Origin: Rhodobacter sp. TJ_12
GTDB taxonomy: Bacteria; Pseudomonadota; Alphaproteobacteria; Rhodobacterales; Rhodobacteraceae
Length of the DNA: 64,000 bases
Assembly: GCF_020023995.1 (NCBI RefSeq)
Contig: NZ_NRRD01000002.1
Coordinates: 248,001-312,000, forward strand
Direction: 5' to 3'
Shown: positions 51,109 through 60,464 of the stretch, in pieces
How the letters are laid out: the number at the start of each line of letters is the position of its first letter
Position numbering within the stretch: position 1 is the stretch's first letter
The notes under the pieces: generated by a model
Seen by the model: the letters and a program-made list of their open reading frames with translations, nothing else
Databases searched by the model: none
What the model was told of the DNA's origin: nothing
Translations under genes and position numbers: made by a program

Positions 51109-52059
51109 ATGTTGCGCTTTCTGCTTTACCGGATCATCCAGGGTGCCGTTCTGCTTGTGATCGTTTCGATGATCGGCTTCGCGGTGCTCAACCTCGCCCC
51201 CGGCGGGCCGCTTTCTCAATATGCGATGACGCCCGGTATGACCCAAACCGAGCTGGACCATATTGCCGCGCAAATGGGCCTCGACCGCCCCATTCCGGTG
51301 CAATATTTCGACTGGTTCACCCATCTTCTGGTCGGCGATTGGGGCGTAAGCTACCGCGACCAAAGCCCTGTTTTGGATGTGGTTTTCCGCCATCTGGGCG
51401 CGACCTGCCTGCTCATGGGCACCTCGACGGTGATCTCTGTGGCGCTGGGCACGGTGGTTGGCGTTTTGGGCGCGCTCAAACGCTATTCGATTTTTGACTA
51501 TGCCGCGACGGTGGGGGCCATGATCGCGCTGTCGATCCCGACCTTTTGGTTTGGCTTGGTGGCAATCTTCTTCTTCTCGCTCAAACTCGGCTGGTTGCCC
51601 GCGGGCAATATGTTCACGATCGGCGATGAATCCTTCGCCGATTACGCGATCCACCTGATCTTGCCCTCGGTCGTGCTGGCGCTTGTCAATGTGGCGATCT
51701 GGAGCCGCTATATGCGCTCGGCCACGCTTGATGTGATGGACCAAGATTTCGTGCGCACCGCCCGCGCCAAGGGCTTGCCGCGCTGGCGCATCACCACCGC
51801 GCATATCATCCGCAATGCGCTGATCCCGATGATTACGCTCGCGGGTCTGCAACTGCCCACCATCATCGGCGGCGCGCTTGTCACCGAAACCGTCTTCACC
51901 TGGCCCGGGCTGGGCCGTCTCTTCATCGATAGCCTTGGCTACAATGACTACCCGGTCATCATGGGGCTTTTGATGTTTTCCGCAATCCTCACCGTGGTGG
52001 GCAACTTTCTGGCCGACATCTTTGTCGCCGTTGCCGATCCGCGCATTCGTCTGACCTGA
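51109..52059 (+). CDS. ABC transporter permease (DppB-like)
   Basis: The protein has 316 residues and six membrane helices. The N-terminus MLRFLLYRIIQGAVLLVIVS and the early NLAPGGPL motif are characteristic of DppB/OppB. The EAA loop reads DFVRTARAKGLPRWRI and contacts the ATPase. It works with the next permease as a heterodimeric channel. Confidence 0.88.
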   Translation: MLRFLLYRIIQGAVLLVIVSMIGFAVLNLAPGGPLSQYAMTPGMTQTELDHIAAQMGLDRPIPVQYFDWFTHLLVGDWGVSYRDQSPVLDVVFRHLGATCLLMGTSTVISVALGTVVGVLGALKRYSIFDYAATVGAMIALSIPTFWFGLVAIFFFSLKLGWLPAGNMFTIGDESFADYAIHLILPSVVLALVNVAIWSRYMRSATLDVMDQDFVRTARAKGLPRWRITTAHIIRNALIPMITLAGLQLPTIIGGALVTETVFTWPGLGRLFIDSLGYNDYPVIMGLLMFSAILTVVGNFLADIFVAVADPRIRLT

Positions 52060-52071
52060 TCGGAGGGCTTC

Positions 52072-52953
52072 ATGACGGCACTTCCCGCCCCCGCCCGCTC
52101 CGCGCGCCTTGCGTTTTGGCGTGGCCCGCGCATGCGCAAGTTCATGCGCCATCACCTTGCCATGATTGGCCTCTTTCTGATCATCGTGCTGACCGCCGCG
52201 TGCTTCATTGGCCCCTATCTGCTGCCCTATGATGAGCTGCATATCGATCTGCGCGCGCGCTTTTCGCCGCCGCTGACCGGAGACCACATCTTTGGCACCG
52301 ACCCGCTGGGCCGGGATTTGGCGGCGCGGCTCTTTGCGGCGGGGCAAATCTCGCTTGCTGTCGGCTTTACCGCGATGATCCTCTCCACGCTCATTGGCAC
52401 CGTGATCGGCACGCTTGCGGGCTATTTTGGCGGCTGGACCCGCACCGGGCTGATGCGCATTGTCGATGCGTTCTTGTCCTTCCCCTCGATCTTCTTGATG
52501 TTGACGCTTGCCGCCTTTGTGCAGCCTTCGCCCGGCATGATCACGCTGATCATCGCGGTCACAAGCTGGATGGAGGTCGCCCGGATCGTCGAGGCCGAGG
52601 TGCGCAGCCTCAACCGGCGCGAATTCACGCTGGCCGCCAAAATGATCGGCGCCAGCCATCGTTGGATCATGCTGCGCGAACTGCTGCCCAATGCCGCCGG
52701 GCCGATCATCGTCGCCGCAACGCTGACTGTCGCCCGCGCGATCTTGCTGGAGGCCTATATCTCCTTCCTTGGCTACGGCATTCAGCCGCCGCTGCCCTCG
52801 TGGGGGAATATGCTCAACAATGCCCAGCAATACCTTGATAGCGCGCCGTGGCTTGCCATCGTGCCGGGGGTGGCAATCACCCTTGCCGTGACCTCGTTCA
52901 ACTTTATTGGCGACGGGCTGCGCGATGCGCTGGATGCGAGGGTTGTGGAATGA
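52072..52953 (+). CDS. ABC transporter permease (DppC-like)
   Basis: The protein has 293 residues. The OppC-type N-terminal segment is followed by HIFGTDPLGRDLAARLFAAGQISLAVG, a DppC hallmark. The EAA loop is NRREFTLAAKMIGASHRWIM, and PPLPSWGNMLNNAQQYLDSAPW lies near the end. The stop overlaps the first ATPase gene (ATGA). Confidence 0.88.
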   Translation: MTALPAPARSARLAFWRGPRMRKFMRHHLAMIGLFLIIVLTAACFIGPYLLPYDELHIDLRARFSPPLTGDHIFGTDPLGRDLAARLFAAGQISLAVGFTAMILSTLIGTVIGTLAGYFGGWTRTGLMRIVDAFLSFPSIFLMLTLAAFVQPSPGMITLIIAVTSWMEVARIVEAEVRSLNRREFTLAAKMIGASHRWIMLRELLPNAAGPIIVAATLTVARAILLEAYISFLGYGIQPPLPSWGNMLNNAQQYLDSAPWLAIVPGVAITLAVTSFNFIGDGLRDALDARVVE

Positions 52954-53981
52954 GCGATCTGTCTCAAACCGTGCTGTCGGTGCGTAATTTGCAAGTCTCG
53001 TTCCGGGGGGGCGATGGCCTCGTCCGGGTCGTGCATGGGGTGGATTTTGACCTTAAGGCGGGGGAAACGCTTGCCTTGGTGGGGGAATCCGGCTCTGGCA
53101 AATCGGTCACCTCTTTCGCTTTGATGCGGCTTTTGCCGGACCCGCCGCGCAGCCAGATCAGCGGCCATGTCAGCATTGGCGGGGTTGATCTGCTGGCGCT
53201 TTCCGACCGGGATATGGAAAAGATGCGCGGCCCCCGGATCGCCATGATCTTCCAAGAGCCGCTGACCTCACTCAACCCGGTGCACCGGATTGGCGATCAG
53301 ATTGCCGAGGCGATCCGGTTTCACCGCAAGATGACCCGGCGCGAGATTGAGGCGCGGGTGCTGGAACTGCTCAAGCTGGTGGGCATCCCCGAACCCGCCA
53401 AACGCATGCGCGCCTATCCGCATGAGCTTTCGGGCGGCATGCGCCAGCGCGTGGTGATCGCCATTGCGCTGGCGCTGGAACCCGATGTGCTGATTGCCGA
53501 TGAGCCCACCACCGCGCTTGATGTGACGGTGCAGGCGCAAATTCTTGATCTGCTGCGCGAATTGCAAACCCGCACCGGCATGGCGATGTTGTTTATCACG
53601 CATGACTTTGGCGTGGTGGCCGAGGTCGCGGACCGGGTGATGGTGATGTATTCGGGCCGCATCGTCGAAGAGGGCGCGCTCGATGACGTGCTGGCCCGCC
53701 CTCGCATGCCCTATACGCGCGGGTTGCTGGCCTCGGTGCCCCGGTTGGAAACGGCGGGGCTTGATACCGGGCCTTTGGGCACGATCGAGGGTTTTGTGCC
53801 CAGCCCCAACGCTTTGCCGCCCGGTTGCAGTTTTGCGCCGCGCTGCGCCTTTGCCCAAGAGGGGCTGTGCACCAGCGCGATGCCGGAACTGGCCGCGCAT
53901 GGTCAGCCCCACCATCCGGTGCGCTGTGTGCGCGCCGCCGACCCTGCGCTTTGCGCCGATTTGCAGGAGCTTCAGCCATGA
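52950..53981 (+). CDS. ABC transporter ATP-binding protein (DppD-like)
   Basis: The ATG at 52950 gives 343 residues. Walker A is GESGSGKS, the signature is LSGGMRQR, Walker B is [12 protein letters not shown] and the switch His is in FITHDFGVV. The C-terminal oligopeptide-type extension has [15 protein letters not shown] with the four cysteines that may hold an iron-sulfur cluster in DppD. It powers the importer with the next ATPase. Confidence 0.88.
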   Translation: MSDLSQTVLSVRNLQVSFRGGDGLVRVVHGVDFDLKAGETLALVGESGSGKSVTSFALMRLLPDPPRSQISGHVSIGGVDLLALSDRDMEKMRGPRIAMIFQEPLTSLNPVHRIGDQIAEAIRFHRKMTRREIEARVLELLKLVGIPEPAKRMRAYPHELSGGMRQRVVIAIALALEPDVLIADEPTTALDVTVQAQILDLLRELQTRTGMAMLFITHDFGVVAEVADRVMVMYSGRIVEEGALDDVLARPRMPYTRGLLASVPRLETAGLDTGPLGTIEGFVPSPNALPPGCSFAPRCAFAQEGLCTSAMPELAAHGQPHHPVRCVRAADPALCADLQELQP

Positions 53982-55006
53982 CCCGCCTCAAACCGCTGAT
54001 CGAAACCCTTGGGCTAAGCAAGCATTTCGCGGTGCGCCAAGGCCTGTTGGGCCGCGCCACCGGGGCCGTGCGCGCCGTGGACGAGGTCAATTTGCGCATC
54101 CATCGCGGCGAAGTGGTCGGGCTTGTGGGGGAATCCGGTTCGGGCAAATCCACGCTCGGTCGGGTGATGATGATGGCCGAACCGCCCTCCAGCGGCTCGG
54201 TGATTTATGATGGCTATGACATCGCCGCCAGCACCCCGCGCCAATTGCATCCGTTTCGGCGCAAGATGCAGATGGTGTTCCAAGACCCTTATTCTTCGCT
54301 CAACCCGCGTATGACGGTGGAAGACAGCCTGACAATGCCGCTGCGCTTTCACCAGCCAGAGATGAGCGCGCGCGCGCGGCGCGACAAAGCGGCAGAGGTG
54401 CTGGAATCGGTGGGGCTCTCGCGCAGCACGATCACGCGCTACCCGCATGAATTTAGTGGCGGCCAGCGCCAGCGGATCGGCATTGCCCGCGCGCTAATGG
54501 TGGACCCGGAATTCATTATGGCCGATGAACCGGTTTCCGCGCTGGATGTTTCGGTGCAGGCGCAGGTGTTGAACCTGTTTTCCGAAATCCGCACGCGGTT
54601 GGGGCTGACGCTTTTGTTCGTGACCCATGACTTGGCTGTTGTGGGGCATATCGCGGACCGGGTGGCGGTGATGTATCTGGGCCAGATCATGGAAATCGCG
54701 CCCACGCGCGCGCTCTTTGCCGCCCCCGCGCATCCCTATACCGAAACGCTGCTTTCGGCGGCGCCTGACCCGGTTTTGGGGCGCAACCGCAAGCGCATTG
54801 TGATGAAGGGCGAACCGCCGAGCCCGATGAACCCGCCCTCGGGCTGCGTGTTCCGCACCCGTTGCCCCTATGCGGTCACGGCTTGCGCTCAGGCCCGCCC
54901 GCTGCTCGTGGAACGTGCACCGGGCCATGCCACGGCCTGCATCCGCGATGACATCACCCTGACCCCGGCGGTGCGCGATACGCCCAAGCTTCAGGCGCAT
55001 GCTTGA
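53978..55006 (+). CDS. ABC transporter ATP-binding protein (DppF-like)
   Basis: The ATG at 53978 (ATGA overlap) gives 342 residues. Walker A is GESGSGKST, the Q-loop FQDPYSSLNPRMTV is the DppF/OppF hallmark, the signature is FSGGQRQR and Walker B is IMADEPVSALDV. The C-terminal CVFRTRCPYAVTAC extension is present. It completes the five-gene importer. Confidence 0.88.
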   Translation: MTRLKPLIETLGLSKHFAVRQGLLGRATGAVRAVDEVNLRIHRGEVVGLVGESGSGKSTLGRVMMMAEPPSSGSVIYDGYDIAASTPRQLHPFRRKMQMVFQDPYSSLNPRMTVEDSLTMPLRFHQPEMSARARRDKAAEVLESVGLSRSTITRYPHEFSGGQRQRIGIARALMVDPEFIMADEPVSALDVSVQAQVLNLFSEIRTRLGLTLLFVTHDLAVVGHIADRVAVMYLGQIMEIAPTRALFAAPAHPYTETLLSAAPDPVLGRNRKRIVMKGEPPSPMNPPSGCVFRTRCPYAVTACAQARPLLVERAPGHATACIRDDITLTPAVRDTPKLQAHA

Positions 55007-55224
55007 TCAGCGCCAAAAGGGGATGATCGGGGCGGGCAGGATGGCGGAAAAAGGTCTTTGGGTCGTGGTCGTCTAGGGGACGAGGCGACGCCAGCCCTTG
55101 CGGTTGCGGCCATGCGCGTGGCTTTGCGCGCCCCCTTGGGGGTCAGCCACGCCCCTCCGGCACCGACTGGGTGTAAAGGCTATCACCCCCCGTTGCGTGC
55201 CAGACGGGCCGCTTTGTCTGCCCG

Positions 55225-55809
55225 CTATTTCCGGCACCGGCGGAAGAAGGGCAGCCGCGCTGTGTCTTGCAAAAGCGCATCGGCGCAAAAGAGATCAGCA
55301 TAATGCAAGATCAGCACCTCGGGGTCCGGGCCGCGCAGCGGTGCATGGGTGGCATGGGTGGCCACGGCTGCGATGATGTCTTCTTCCACGCCAAGTTCCG
55401 CCAGCATCAAGGCGCCAAGCACCCCATGGGGGATCCGCGCGGCAACTGGCGTGTCGATATCTGTCCCTTCGACCCGATCCATCAGCAGCGGTTTATCCAG
55501 ATCATGCAGCAGCAAGATCGCCAGCAACCGGGCGCGATCCACCCGCCAGCCCCATTGCGTCTGTGCTGTTTGATAAAGCGCAAGGCCCGCCTCGATCACA
55601 TCATTGGTGTGATCGACCAGCCGGGCTTGCGAGCCATGCGAAAACGGCACATCGGTGATCGCGGTATAAGACGATGCCGCGAGCATTGAGCCCCAAGCCG
55701 TCAGCGCCGCATGGCGCAACGGGTCGGGCAATTCGCACAGGCGCGGAAAGGCCGCCTCAAGCGCCGCGCGGGTTTTGACATCGGGTTCAACGATACTGTA
55801 GCTTTTCAT
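55225..55809 (-). CDS. HD-domain metal-dependent phosphohydrolase-like protein
   Basis: The protein has 194 residues. Metal-binding histidines are spread as in HD proteins: VDHTNDVIEAG, LLHDLDKPLL (the HD pair), RIPHGVLGA and THATHAPLRGP. It is cytoplasmic with no extra domain. The substrate is unknown. Its gene converges with the ABC operon and starts only 30 bp from the divergent RpiR regulator gene, which may control it. Confidence 0.75.
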   Translation of the reverse strand: MKSYSIVEPDVKTRAALEAAFPRLCELPDPLRHAALTAWGSMLAASSYTAITDVPFSHGSQARLVDHTNDVIEAGLALYQTAQTQWGWRVDRARLLAILLLHDLDKPLLMDRVEGTDIDTPVAARIPHGVLGALMLAELGVEEDIIAAVATHATHAPLRGPDPEVLILHYADLFCADALLQDTARLPFFRRCRK

Positions 55810-55838
55810 TTCCGGTCGCTCCCGCTTATCGTGCTGCT

Positions 55839-56801
55839 ATGACAAAAAAGAACCTCAAGCCCTCGGTGGCAGGCAGCACGGGCCCCAAAGCGGGGAATGC
55901 TGCGTCTCGGGGGGGCGAGCGCGCAGGGGCGCCGCAAGATCTTGCCCAGACGCTGGAAGCGCGGGTCTACCGCGCCTATGCGGGGCTGACCCGCTCGGAG
56001 CAGCGGCTGGCCGATGTGCTGTTGGAACATCAGATGGAGCTGCCCTTGGTCACGGCGGCGGAGCTGGCCGCGAAGGCTGGCGTGTCCAAAAGCACGGCAG
56101 CACGGTTGTTCCGCGCCTTGGGCTATAGCAGCTATCCCGAGGCGAAGCGGGCGATCCGATCCGAGCAGTTCTGGGGCTCGCCGCAAAGCGGGCTGGCCGC
56201 GCAAGAGGAGCCGGGCGATGCCGCCCCCGCGCGGATGATGGAGGCCGATCTCGAAAACATTCGTCAGACCTTGGCGGCCATTCCGGATCAGAAGCTGATC
56301 GACTGCGCGCAGGCGATGGCAAAGGCGCAACGCATCCGCATTTTGGGTATGCGCAGTGGCGAAGGGCTGGCGCATCATGCGGGCCACTATCTGACATTGG
56401 TGCGTGCCGATGTGCAGGTTCTGGAAGTGGGCACTGGCGCGCTGTCGCGCGCGGTGGCCGAATTCGCGCCGGGCGATTTGCTTTTCGTCATCGCCTTTCG
56501 CAGGCGCCCGCGCGCACTGGTCAAAATTCTTGAAGCTGCGCGCGCTGCGGGGGCGCAAACGCTTTTGATCACCGATCTTTCGGCTGCGGCCAGTGCAAGG
56601 GTTGCCGATATGACCTTGCGTTGCCGGACCCAAAGCCCCGCGCCCTTCAATACGTTCACCGCAGCGGTGACGCTGATCAACGCGCTGGCGTGGCAGATGC
56701 ATGCGCAAATGGGGCCGCAGGCGCGCGAACGCTATCGGCTGATCGACCGGCTGGTGGGGGAATTCGACGATGTGTCGACCCCCGCGCCGCTCGATCTGTA
56801 A
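55839..56801 (+). CDS. MurR/RpiR-family transcriptional regulator
   Basis: The protein has 320 residues. Residues ~40-115 form the RpiR helix-turn-helix (LTRSEQRLADVLLEH, TAAELAAKAGVSKSTAARLFRALGYSSYPEAKR). Residues ~160-290 form a SIS phosphosugar/ligand domain (IRILGMRSGEGLAHHAGHYL, DLLFVIAFRRRP). The first ~35 residues are a Lys/Gly-rich disordered tail. Family members sense sugar phosphates or other metabolites. It lies between the HD gene (divergent) and the racemase/ABC genes (convergent) and could regulate either. Confidence 0.82.
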   Translation: MTKKNLKPSVAGSTGPKAGNAASRGGERAGAPQDLAQTLEARVYRAYAGLTRSEQRLADVLLEHQMELPLVTAAELAAKAGVSKSTAARLFRALGYSSYPEAKRAIRSEQFWGSPQSGLAAQEEPGDAAPARMMEADLENIRQTLAAIPDQKLIDCAQAMAKAQRIRILGMRSGEGLAHHAGHYLTLVRADVQVLEVGTGALSRAVAEFAPGDLLFVIAFRRRPRALVKILEAARAAGAQTLLITDLSAAASARVADMTLRCRTQSPAPFNTFTAAVTLINALAWQMHAQMGPQARERYRLIDRLVGEFDDVSTPAPLDL

Positions 56802-56808
56802 GCCGGGC

Positions 56809-57519
56809 TTAGGCAACAAGATGGCCCCGCGTGGGCCGTGCCCAAACCCCGAGACGCGAGGTTTGCGCCCCTTGTCGCGCCAGGGTGCTGGCAAGACCGA
56901 TCGCGGCGCCGACCCCCTCGACCACCGGCAGGCCATGTTCCGCCTCCAGCGCACGGGCGAAATCGGCCATGCCCGCGCAGCCCAGAACAATCGCTTCGGC
57001 GCCGCCCGCTTTGGCGGCGCGGATGTGATCGGAAATTGCATCGCATGCGCCCGAGGCCGGATCATGCAGTGCCAGCACCGGGATATCGCTGGCCAGCACA
57101 TTGGCGCAACGGTCCGCGAACCCATACCGGGTGGCATTGTCGCGCAGCACCGGGACCGAGCGCGTCAGCGTCGTGACAATGGCGAACCGATGCCCCAACA
57201 GCGCGGCAACATGCATCGCCGCCTCGCCAATCCCAATCACCGGCCCCTCCAGATAGGCGCGCGCCGCATCCAGCCCGGTATCATCGAAACAGGCTATCAC
57301 ATGGGCCTGCGCGCCCGCCTCTTGCGCGCGGCGCATCGCGGACAGCATTCCTGGCACCGCCAGCGCGCCATCAAACGGCCCCTCAATCGCATCGGGGCCG
57401 TGCCGCGATTGCCCGGCCAAGATCTCCACATCCGGCGCGGCAGCGGCGCGGGCGGCGCGGGCGATCCCCTCTGTCATCGCGGCGGTGGTGTTGGGATTGG
57501 TGATGGCGATGCGGATCAT
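56809..57519 (-). CDS. Aspartate/glutamate/hydantoin racemase family protein
   Basis: The protein has 236 residues. The two catalytic cysteines of the family are present: Cys in IACFDDTG (about residue 76) and in LGCAGM (about residue 182). The N-terminus IRIAITNPNTTAAMTEGIARAA is the hydantoin-racemase-type signature. It probably epimerises a hydantoin, allantoin-like or amino-acid substrate taken up by neighbouring transporters. Its start overlaps the stop of the preceding THI5-like gene, so they are co-translated. Confidence 0.78.
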   Translation of the reverse strand: MIRIAITNPNTTAAMTEGIARAARAAAAPDVEILAGQSRHGPDAIEGPFDGALAVPGMLSAMRRAQEAGAQAHVIACFDDTGLDAARAYLEGPVIGIGEAAMHVAALLGHRFAIVTTLTRSVPVLRDNATRYGFADRCANVLASDIPVLALHDPASGACDAISDHIRAAKAGGAEAIVLGCAGMADFARALEAEHGLPVVEGVGAAIGLASTLARQGAQTSRLGVWARPTRGHLVA

Positions 57520-58433
57520 GCCAGCTCTCCGGGCGCAAAGGCGCGTGTGGGGGCTGGATCATTCAGCTCTTCATAGGGGATGGGCGCGGCGGTCAGATGC
57601 GCATCCGCAATCCCCTGTTGCCAGCGCGCATAGCCCGCCGGATTGATGCGCGGCACGGTATACATGCCCTGCGCGCGGTATAGATCGACCACTTTGACCG
57701 CAATCTCGATGTCGAGCGCGGGGAAGGTCCGGGTCAGAAAATCGCGCATGCTGTCGGCGGGATGGGCATTGACCCATTCCATGCCCCGCCCCAGCGCCCG
57801 CGCAAATCGGCTCAGCCGCGGATCATCCGGGGCCATGCCTTCGGTGTAATAGACGCTCCACGGGATATCGCCGCCATCCACCGCGAAAATCGTGGTGACA
57901 TGGCCCTTGCCCGCCGCCGCATAAGTCAGCGCGCCGGGCAGGTCGACCAGAAGATAATCGCCCATGCCGCCCGCGAAACACTCCGACAAGATGCCCGCGT
58001 CCAGATCTTGAATATAGTTCACCTGCTGCGGATCGACGCCCGCTTCGCGCAGCATCATTTTCAGATAGATACCCACGCTGGCCCCGTTCGAGCCTTTCAT
58101 CAGCACGGTTTTTCCGATCAGCGCCTGCGCATCGAAATGTGGCCCGCCATCCGGCGCCTGCCGCCCCAGCAGCGCAAGCGGTGCGCGGTTCGAAACCTGT
58201 GCAAAAGGCACCAGCCGCCGGCCGCGCCCGTGAAACATCGACGGCACCCAGATCCCGCCCAGCGCCGCCTCGGCCGCGCCGTCACGGATATGATCAAGCA
58301 CCAGATCCCAAGGCCGTGGCACGACCTCGGAAACCTCTAGGTTTTCCGCGGCGAAATAGCCCTGTTCCACGGCCACGTAATGCGGCAGGTAGTTGAGAGA
58401 ATGGCCAGTGGCCGAGACAAGGAACCGATCCAT
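57516..58433 (-). CDS. NMT1/THI5-like binding-protein-fold protein without signal peptide
   Basis: I choose the ATG at 58433 with GGAG ~10 nt upstream (305 residues). The fold signature is YLPHYVAVEQGYFAAENLEV and GKTVLMKGSNGASVGIYLKMMLREAGVDP, as in SsuA/ThiY/THI5 binding proteins. Members that serve ABC transporters carry an export signal; this one starts directly with MDRFLVSATGHSLNYLP and has none, nor is one gained from the ATG at 58463. It may be a cytoplasmic enzyme or ligand carrier. It is encoded between a CUT1-type ABC ATPase and a racemase. Confidence 0.72.
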   Translation of the reverse strand: MDRFLVSATGHSLNYLPHYVAVEQGYFAAENLEVSEVVPRPWDLVLDHIRDGAAEAALGGIWVPSMFHGRGRRLVPFAQVSNRAPLALLGRQAPDGGPHFDAQALIGKTVLMKGSNGASVGIYLKMMLREAGVDPQQVNYIQDLDAGILSECFAGGMGDYLLVDLPGALTYAAAGKGHVTTIFAVDGGDIPWSVYYTEGMAPDDPRLSRFARALGRGMEWVNAHPADSMRDFLTRTFPALDIEIAVKVVDLYRAQGMYTVPRINPAGYARWQQGIADAHLTAAPIPYEELNDPAPTRAFAPGELA

Positions 58434-58459
58434 TGCGGTCTCCGGTTGTGAGGAAAAGG

Positions 58460-59629
58460 TCACGCGACAGCGCTGGCGGGGGTGGGCACGGCAGGCAGGC
58501 GGTGACCGGTCGGTTTGTCAAACCAGCACGCATCGGCGTCGGCGTAATCCAGACTGCAGTCATCGCCCCAGTCAAAGCCCGGATGGCCCGGCATGCGCAC
58601 GAAGATCAGATCCTCGGTGTTGATCCCCTCGGTTTCGCCGCCCCCCAGACGACAGCCCAGAATGGTTTCTGCGCCCAAACGCTCGATCACGGCGACACGG
58701 GCCTTCATGCGCCCCGCGCCCACCGGCTTGAGCACCAGCTTTTCGGGGCGCAGACCAAAGATGGCCGAGGTCGCCCCCGAGGGGCTTCCGGCGTGATGCT
58801 CCCATGTCGCGCCTTGTGCGGTCAGGGTCTTGCCGGTGATATGCACCGGGATCAGGTTCATCGGCGGTGCCCCCACGAACCGCGCCACAAAGGTGTTGGC
58901 GGGCGCATCATAGATTTCATCGGGGGTGCCGATTTGCTGGATGTGGCCGCCGTTCATCACCACGATACGGGTCGCCATCGTCATCGCCTCGACCTGATCG
59001 TGGGTCACATAGACGAAGGTCTTTTTCACCTTCTGATGCAGCGTGGTAATTTCCGAGCGCATCTGCGTGCGCAGCTTGGCATCAAGGTTCGAGAGCGGCT
59101 CATCCAACAGATAGAGCGACGGATCGCGCACCAACGAGCGCGCCAAAGCCACACGCTGGCGCTGCCCGCCCGACAGGCTGGCGGGGCGGCGGTCCAGCAG
59201 CGGGGTCAGTTCCAATTGCGCGGCAATCTTTTCGACCGCCTCTTTCACCTCGGGGCGGTGCATCACTTGCCAGCGGTGGAACAGGTTCACCAGCGGGATG
59301 TGGTGCCATTTGCGGAACTGGTCCATCACCAGCGGAAAGGCGATATTGGCGCGCACCGTCATATGCGGATAAAGCGCATAGGATTGGAACACAAAGGCCA
59401 CACCGCGCTGTTTAGGCGTCCAGTCATTGGCAAGCTGGCCATCAAAAAGAAGCTCGCCCCCGGTGATTTCGGACAGCCCCGCGATCATCCGCAAAAGCGT
59501 GGATTTCCCACAGCCCGACGGCCCCAGAAGCACGAGGAATTCGCCATCCTCGACGCTCGCGTTAAAACGCCGGATCACCGTGTTGCTGCCGAAGGTCTTG
59601 GAAATACCGTTGAAGTCGATCTTGGGCAT
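58460..59629 (-). CDS. CUT1-type ABC transporter ATP-binding protein (UgpC/MalK-like)
   Basis: The protein has 389 residues. Walker A is GPSGCGKST, the signature is LSGGQRQRVALARSL, Walker B is LYLLDEPLSNLD and the switch is YVTHDQVEAMTMA. A C-terminal TOBE domain (GLRPEKLVLKP) is typical of MalK/UgpC. An insert of ~30 residues after the Q-loop (residues ~100-130, Trp/His-rich) is longer than usual for MalK. It drives the two permeases encoded upstream on the minus strand. Confidence 0.87.
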   Translation of the reverse strand: MPKIDFNGISKTFGSNTVIRRFNASVEDGEFLVLLGPSGCGKSTLLRMIAGLSEITGGELLFDGQLANDWTPKQRGVAFVFQSYALYPHMTVRANIAFPLVMDQFRKWHHIPLVNLFHRWQVMHRPEVKEAVEKIAAQLELTPLLDRRPASLSGGQRQRVALARSLVRDPSLYLLDEPLSNLDAKLRTQMRSEITTLHQKVKKTFVYVTHDQVEAMTMATRIVVMNGGHIQQIGTPDEIYDAPANTFVARFVGAPPMNLIPVHITGKTLTAQGATWEHHAGSPSGATSAIFGLRPEKLVLKPVGAGRMKARVAVIERLGAETILGCRLGGGETEGINTEDLIFVRMPGHPGFDWGDDCSLDYADADACWFDKPTGHRLPAVPTPASAVA

Positions 59630-59633
59630 CGGA

Positions 59634-60464
59634 TCACCCTTTCACTGCGCCGGAGGTCAAGCCTGCGACGATCTTGCGTTGCACGAGAAGGAAGAAGGCC
59701 ACCGCCGGCAAGGAGAAGACGAGCGCCGCTCCCATCACCGCCGAAAGCGGGGTTTCATATTGGCCGATGAAGCTGGCAAGCCCCACAGAGGTCGGCCACA
59801 GGTCGCGATCCATCAAGAAGGTCGCGGCGAACAAAAACTCGTTCCAGCCCGCAAAGAAGGAAATCACAGCCGCCGCCGCCAGCGAAGGCGCGATCAGCGG
59901 AAAGACGATGAAGGACAAGATCCCCATGCGCGGGCAATTGTCGATGATCGCGGATTCCTCGATTTCATAGGGGATCGCATCCATCGCCCCCTTGAGGATG
60001 AAGGCCGCTACCGGCAGCGAAAAGCCCACATTCGCCAGCACCAGACCCCAAAGAGAGTTCAACAGGCCCAGCGAAATGAACATCGCATAAAGCGGCACGA
60101 CCAAAAGCGCCTCGGGGATGACTTGCGTCATGAACAGCAAAAAGCCGATCAGCCCGCGCCCGTGGAATTTGAACCGCGACAGCGCATAACCTAGGATCGA
60201 GCCAAGCGTCAGGCTGAGCACCGTGGTGCCCGCCGCAATCAGCCCGGTGTTGACGAGCCAGCGCAGGATCGGCACCGCGGCCAGTTCCTCCAGCAATTCG
60301 GGCAGGTTCGACAGTTGCGGCCAAGGCACCTGCCCGGTGTTGTAAAGCTGCGAGTTCACATTCAGCGCGGTGGACGCCATCCAATAGATCGGGAAGCCCG
60401 CAAAGACGACCAGCACCAAGATCAGGCAGACGCGCAAAACGGCAAAGAGGGGATTGGTTCTCAT
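59634..60464 (-). CDS. CUT1-type ABC permease (MalG-like)
   Basis: The protein has 276 residues and six membrane helices. The EAA motif reads IPYEIEESAIIDNCPRMGIL, and the C-terminal region QRKIVAGLTSGAVKG is the MalG-type end. The loop GYALSRFKFHGRG is also typical. It overlaps the neighbouring permease by ATGA. It pairs with the MalF-like permease; the substrate is not fixed by sequence. Confidence 0.87.
   Translation of the reverse strand: MRTNPLFAVLRVCLILVLVVFAGFPIYWMASTALNVNSQLYNTGQVPWPQLSNLPELLEELAAVPILRWLVNTGLIAAGTTVLSLTLGSILGYALSRFKFHGRGLIGFLLFMTQVIPEALLVVPLYAMFISLGLLNSLWGLVLANVGFSLPVAAFILKGAMDAIPYEIEESAIIDNCPRMGILSFIVFPLIAPSLAAAAVISFFAGWNEFLFAATFLMDRDLWPTSVGLASFIGQYETPLSAVMGAALVFSLPAVAFFLLVQRKIVAGLTSGAVKG

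Noticed and set aside
49306-52830. Antisense open frame of 1174 codons across the peptide-type importer genes
   Set aside because: Its translation is His/Arg/Gln-rich without any domain, and the plus-strand genes beneath it have clear family motifs and ribosome-binding sites; long antisense frames are expected at this GC content.
58433-59770. Plus-strand frame of 445 codons opposite the CUT1 ATPase gene
   Set aside because: Shadow of the ATPase gene with His/Arg-rich composition; the minus-strand gene has all ABC motifs.
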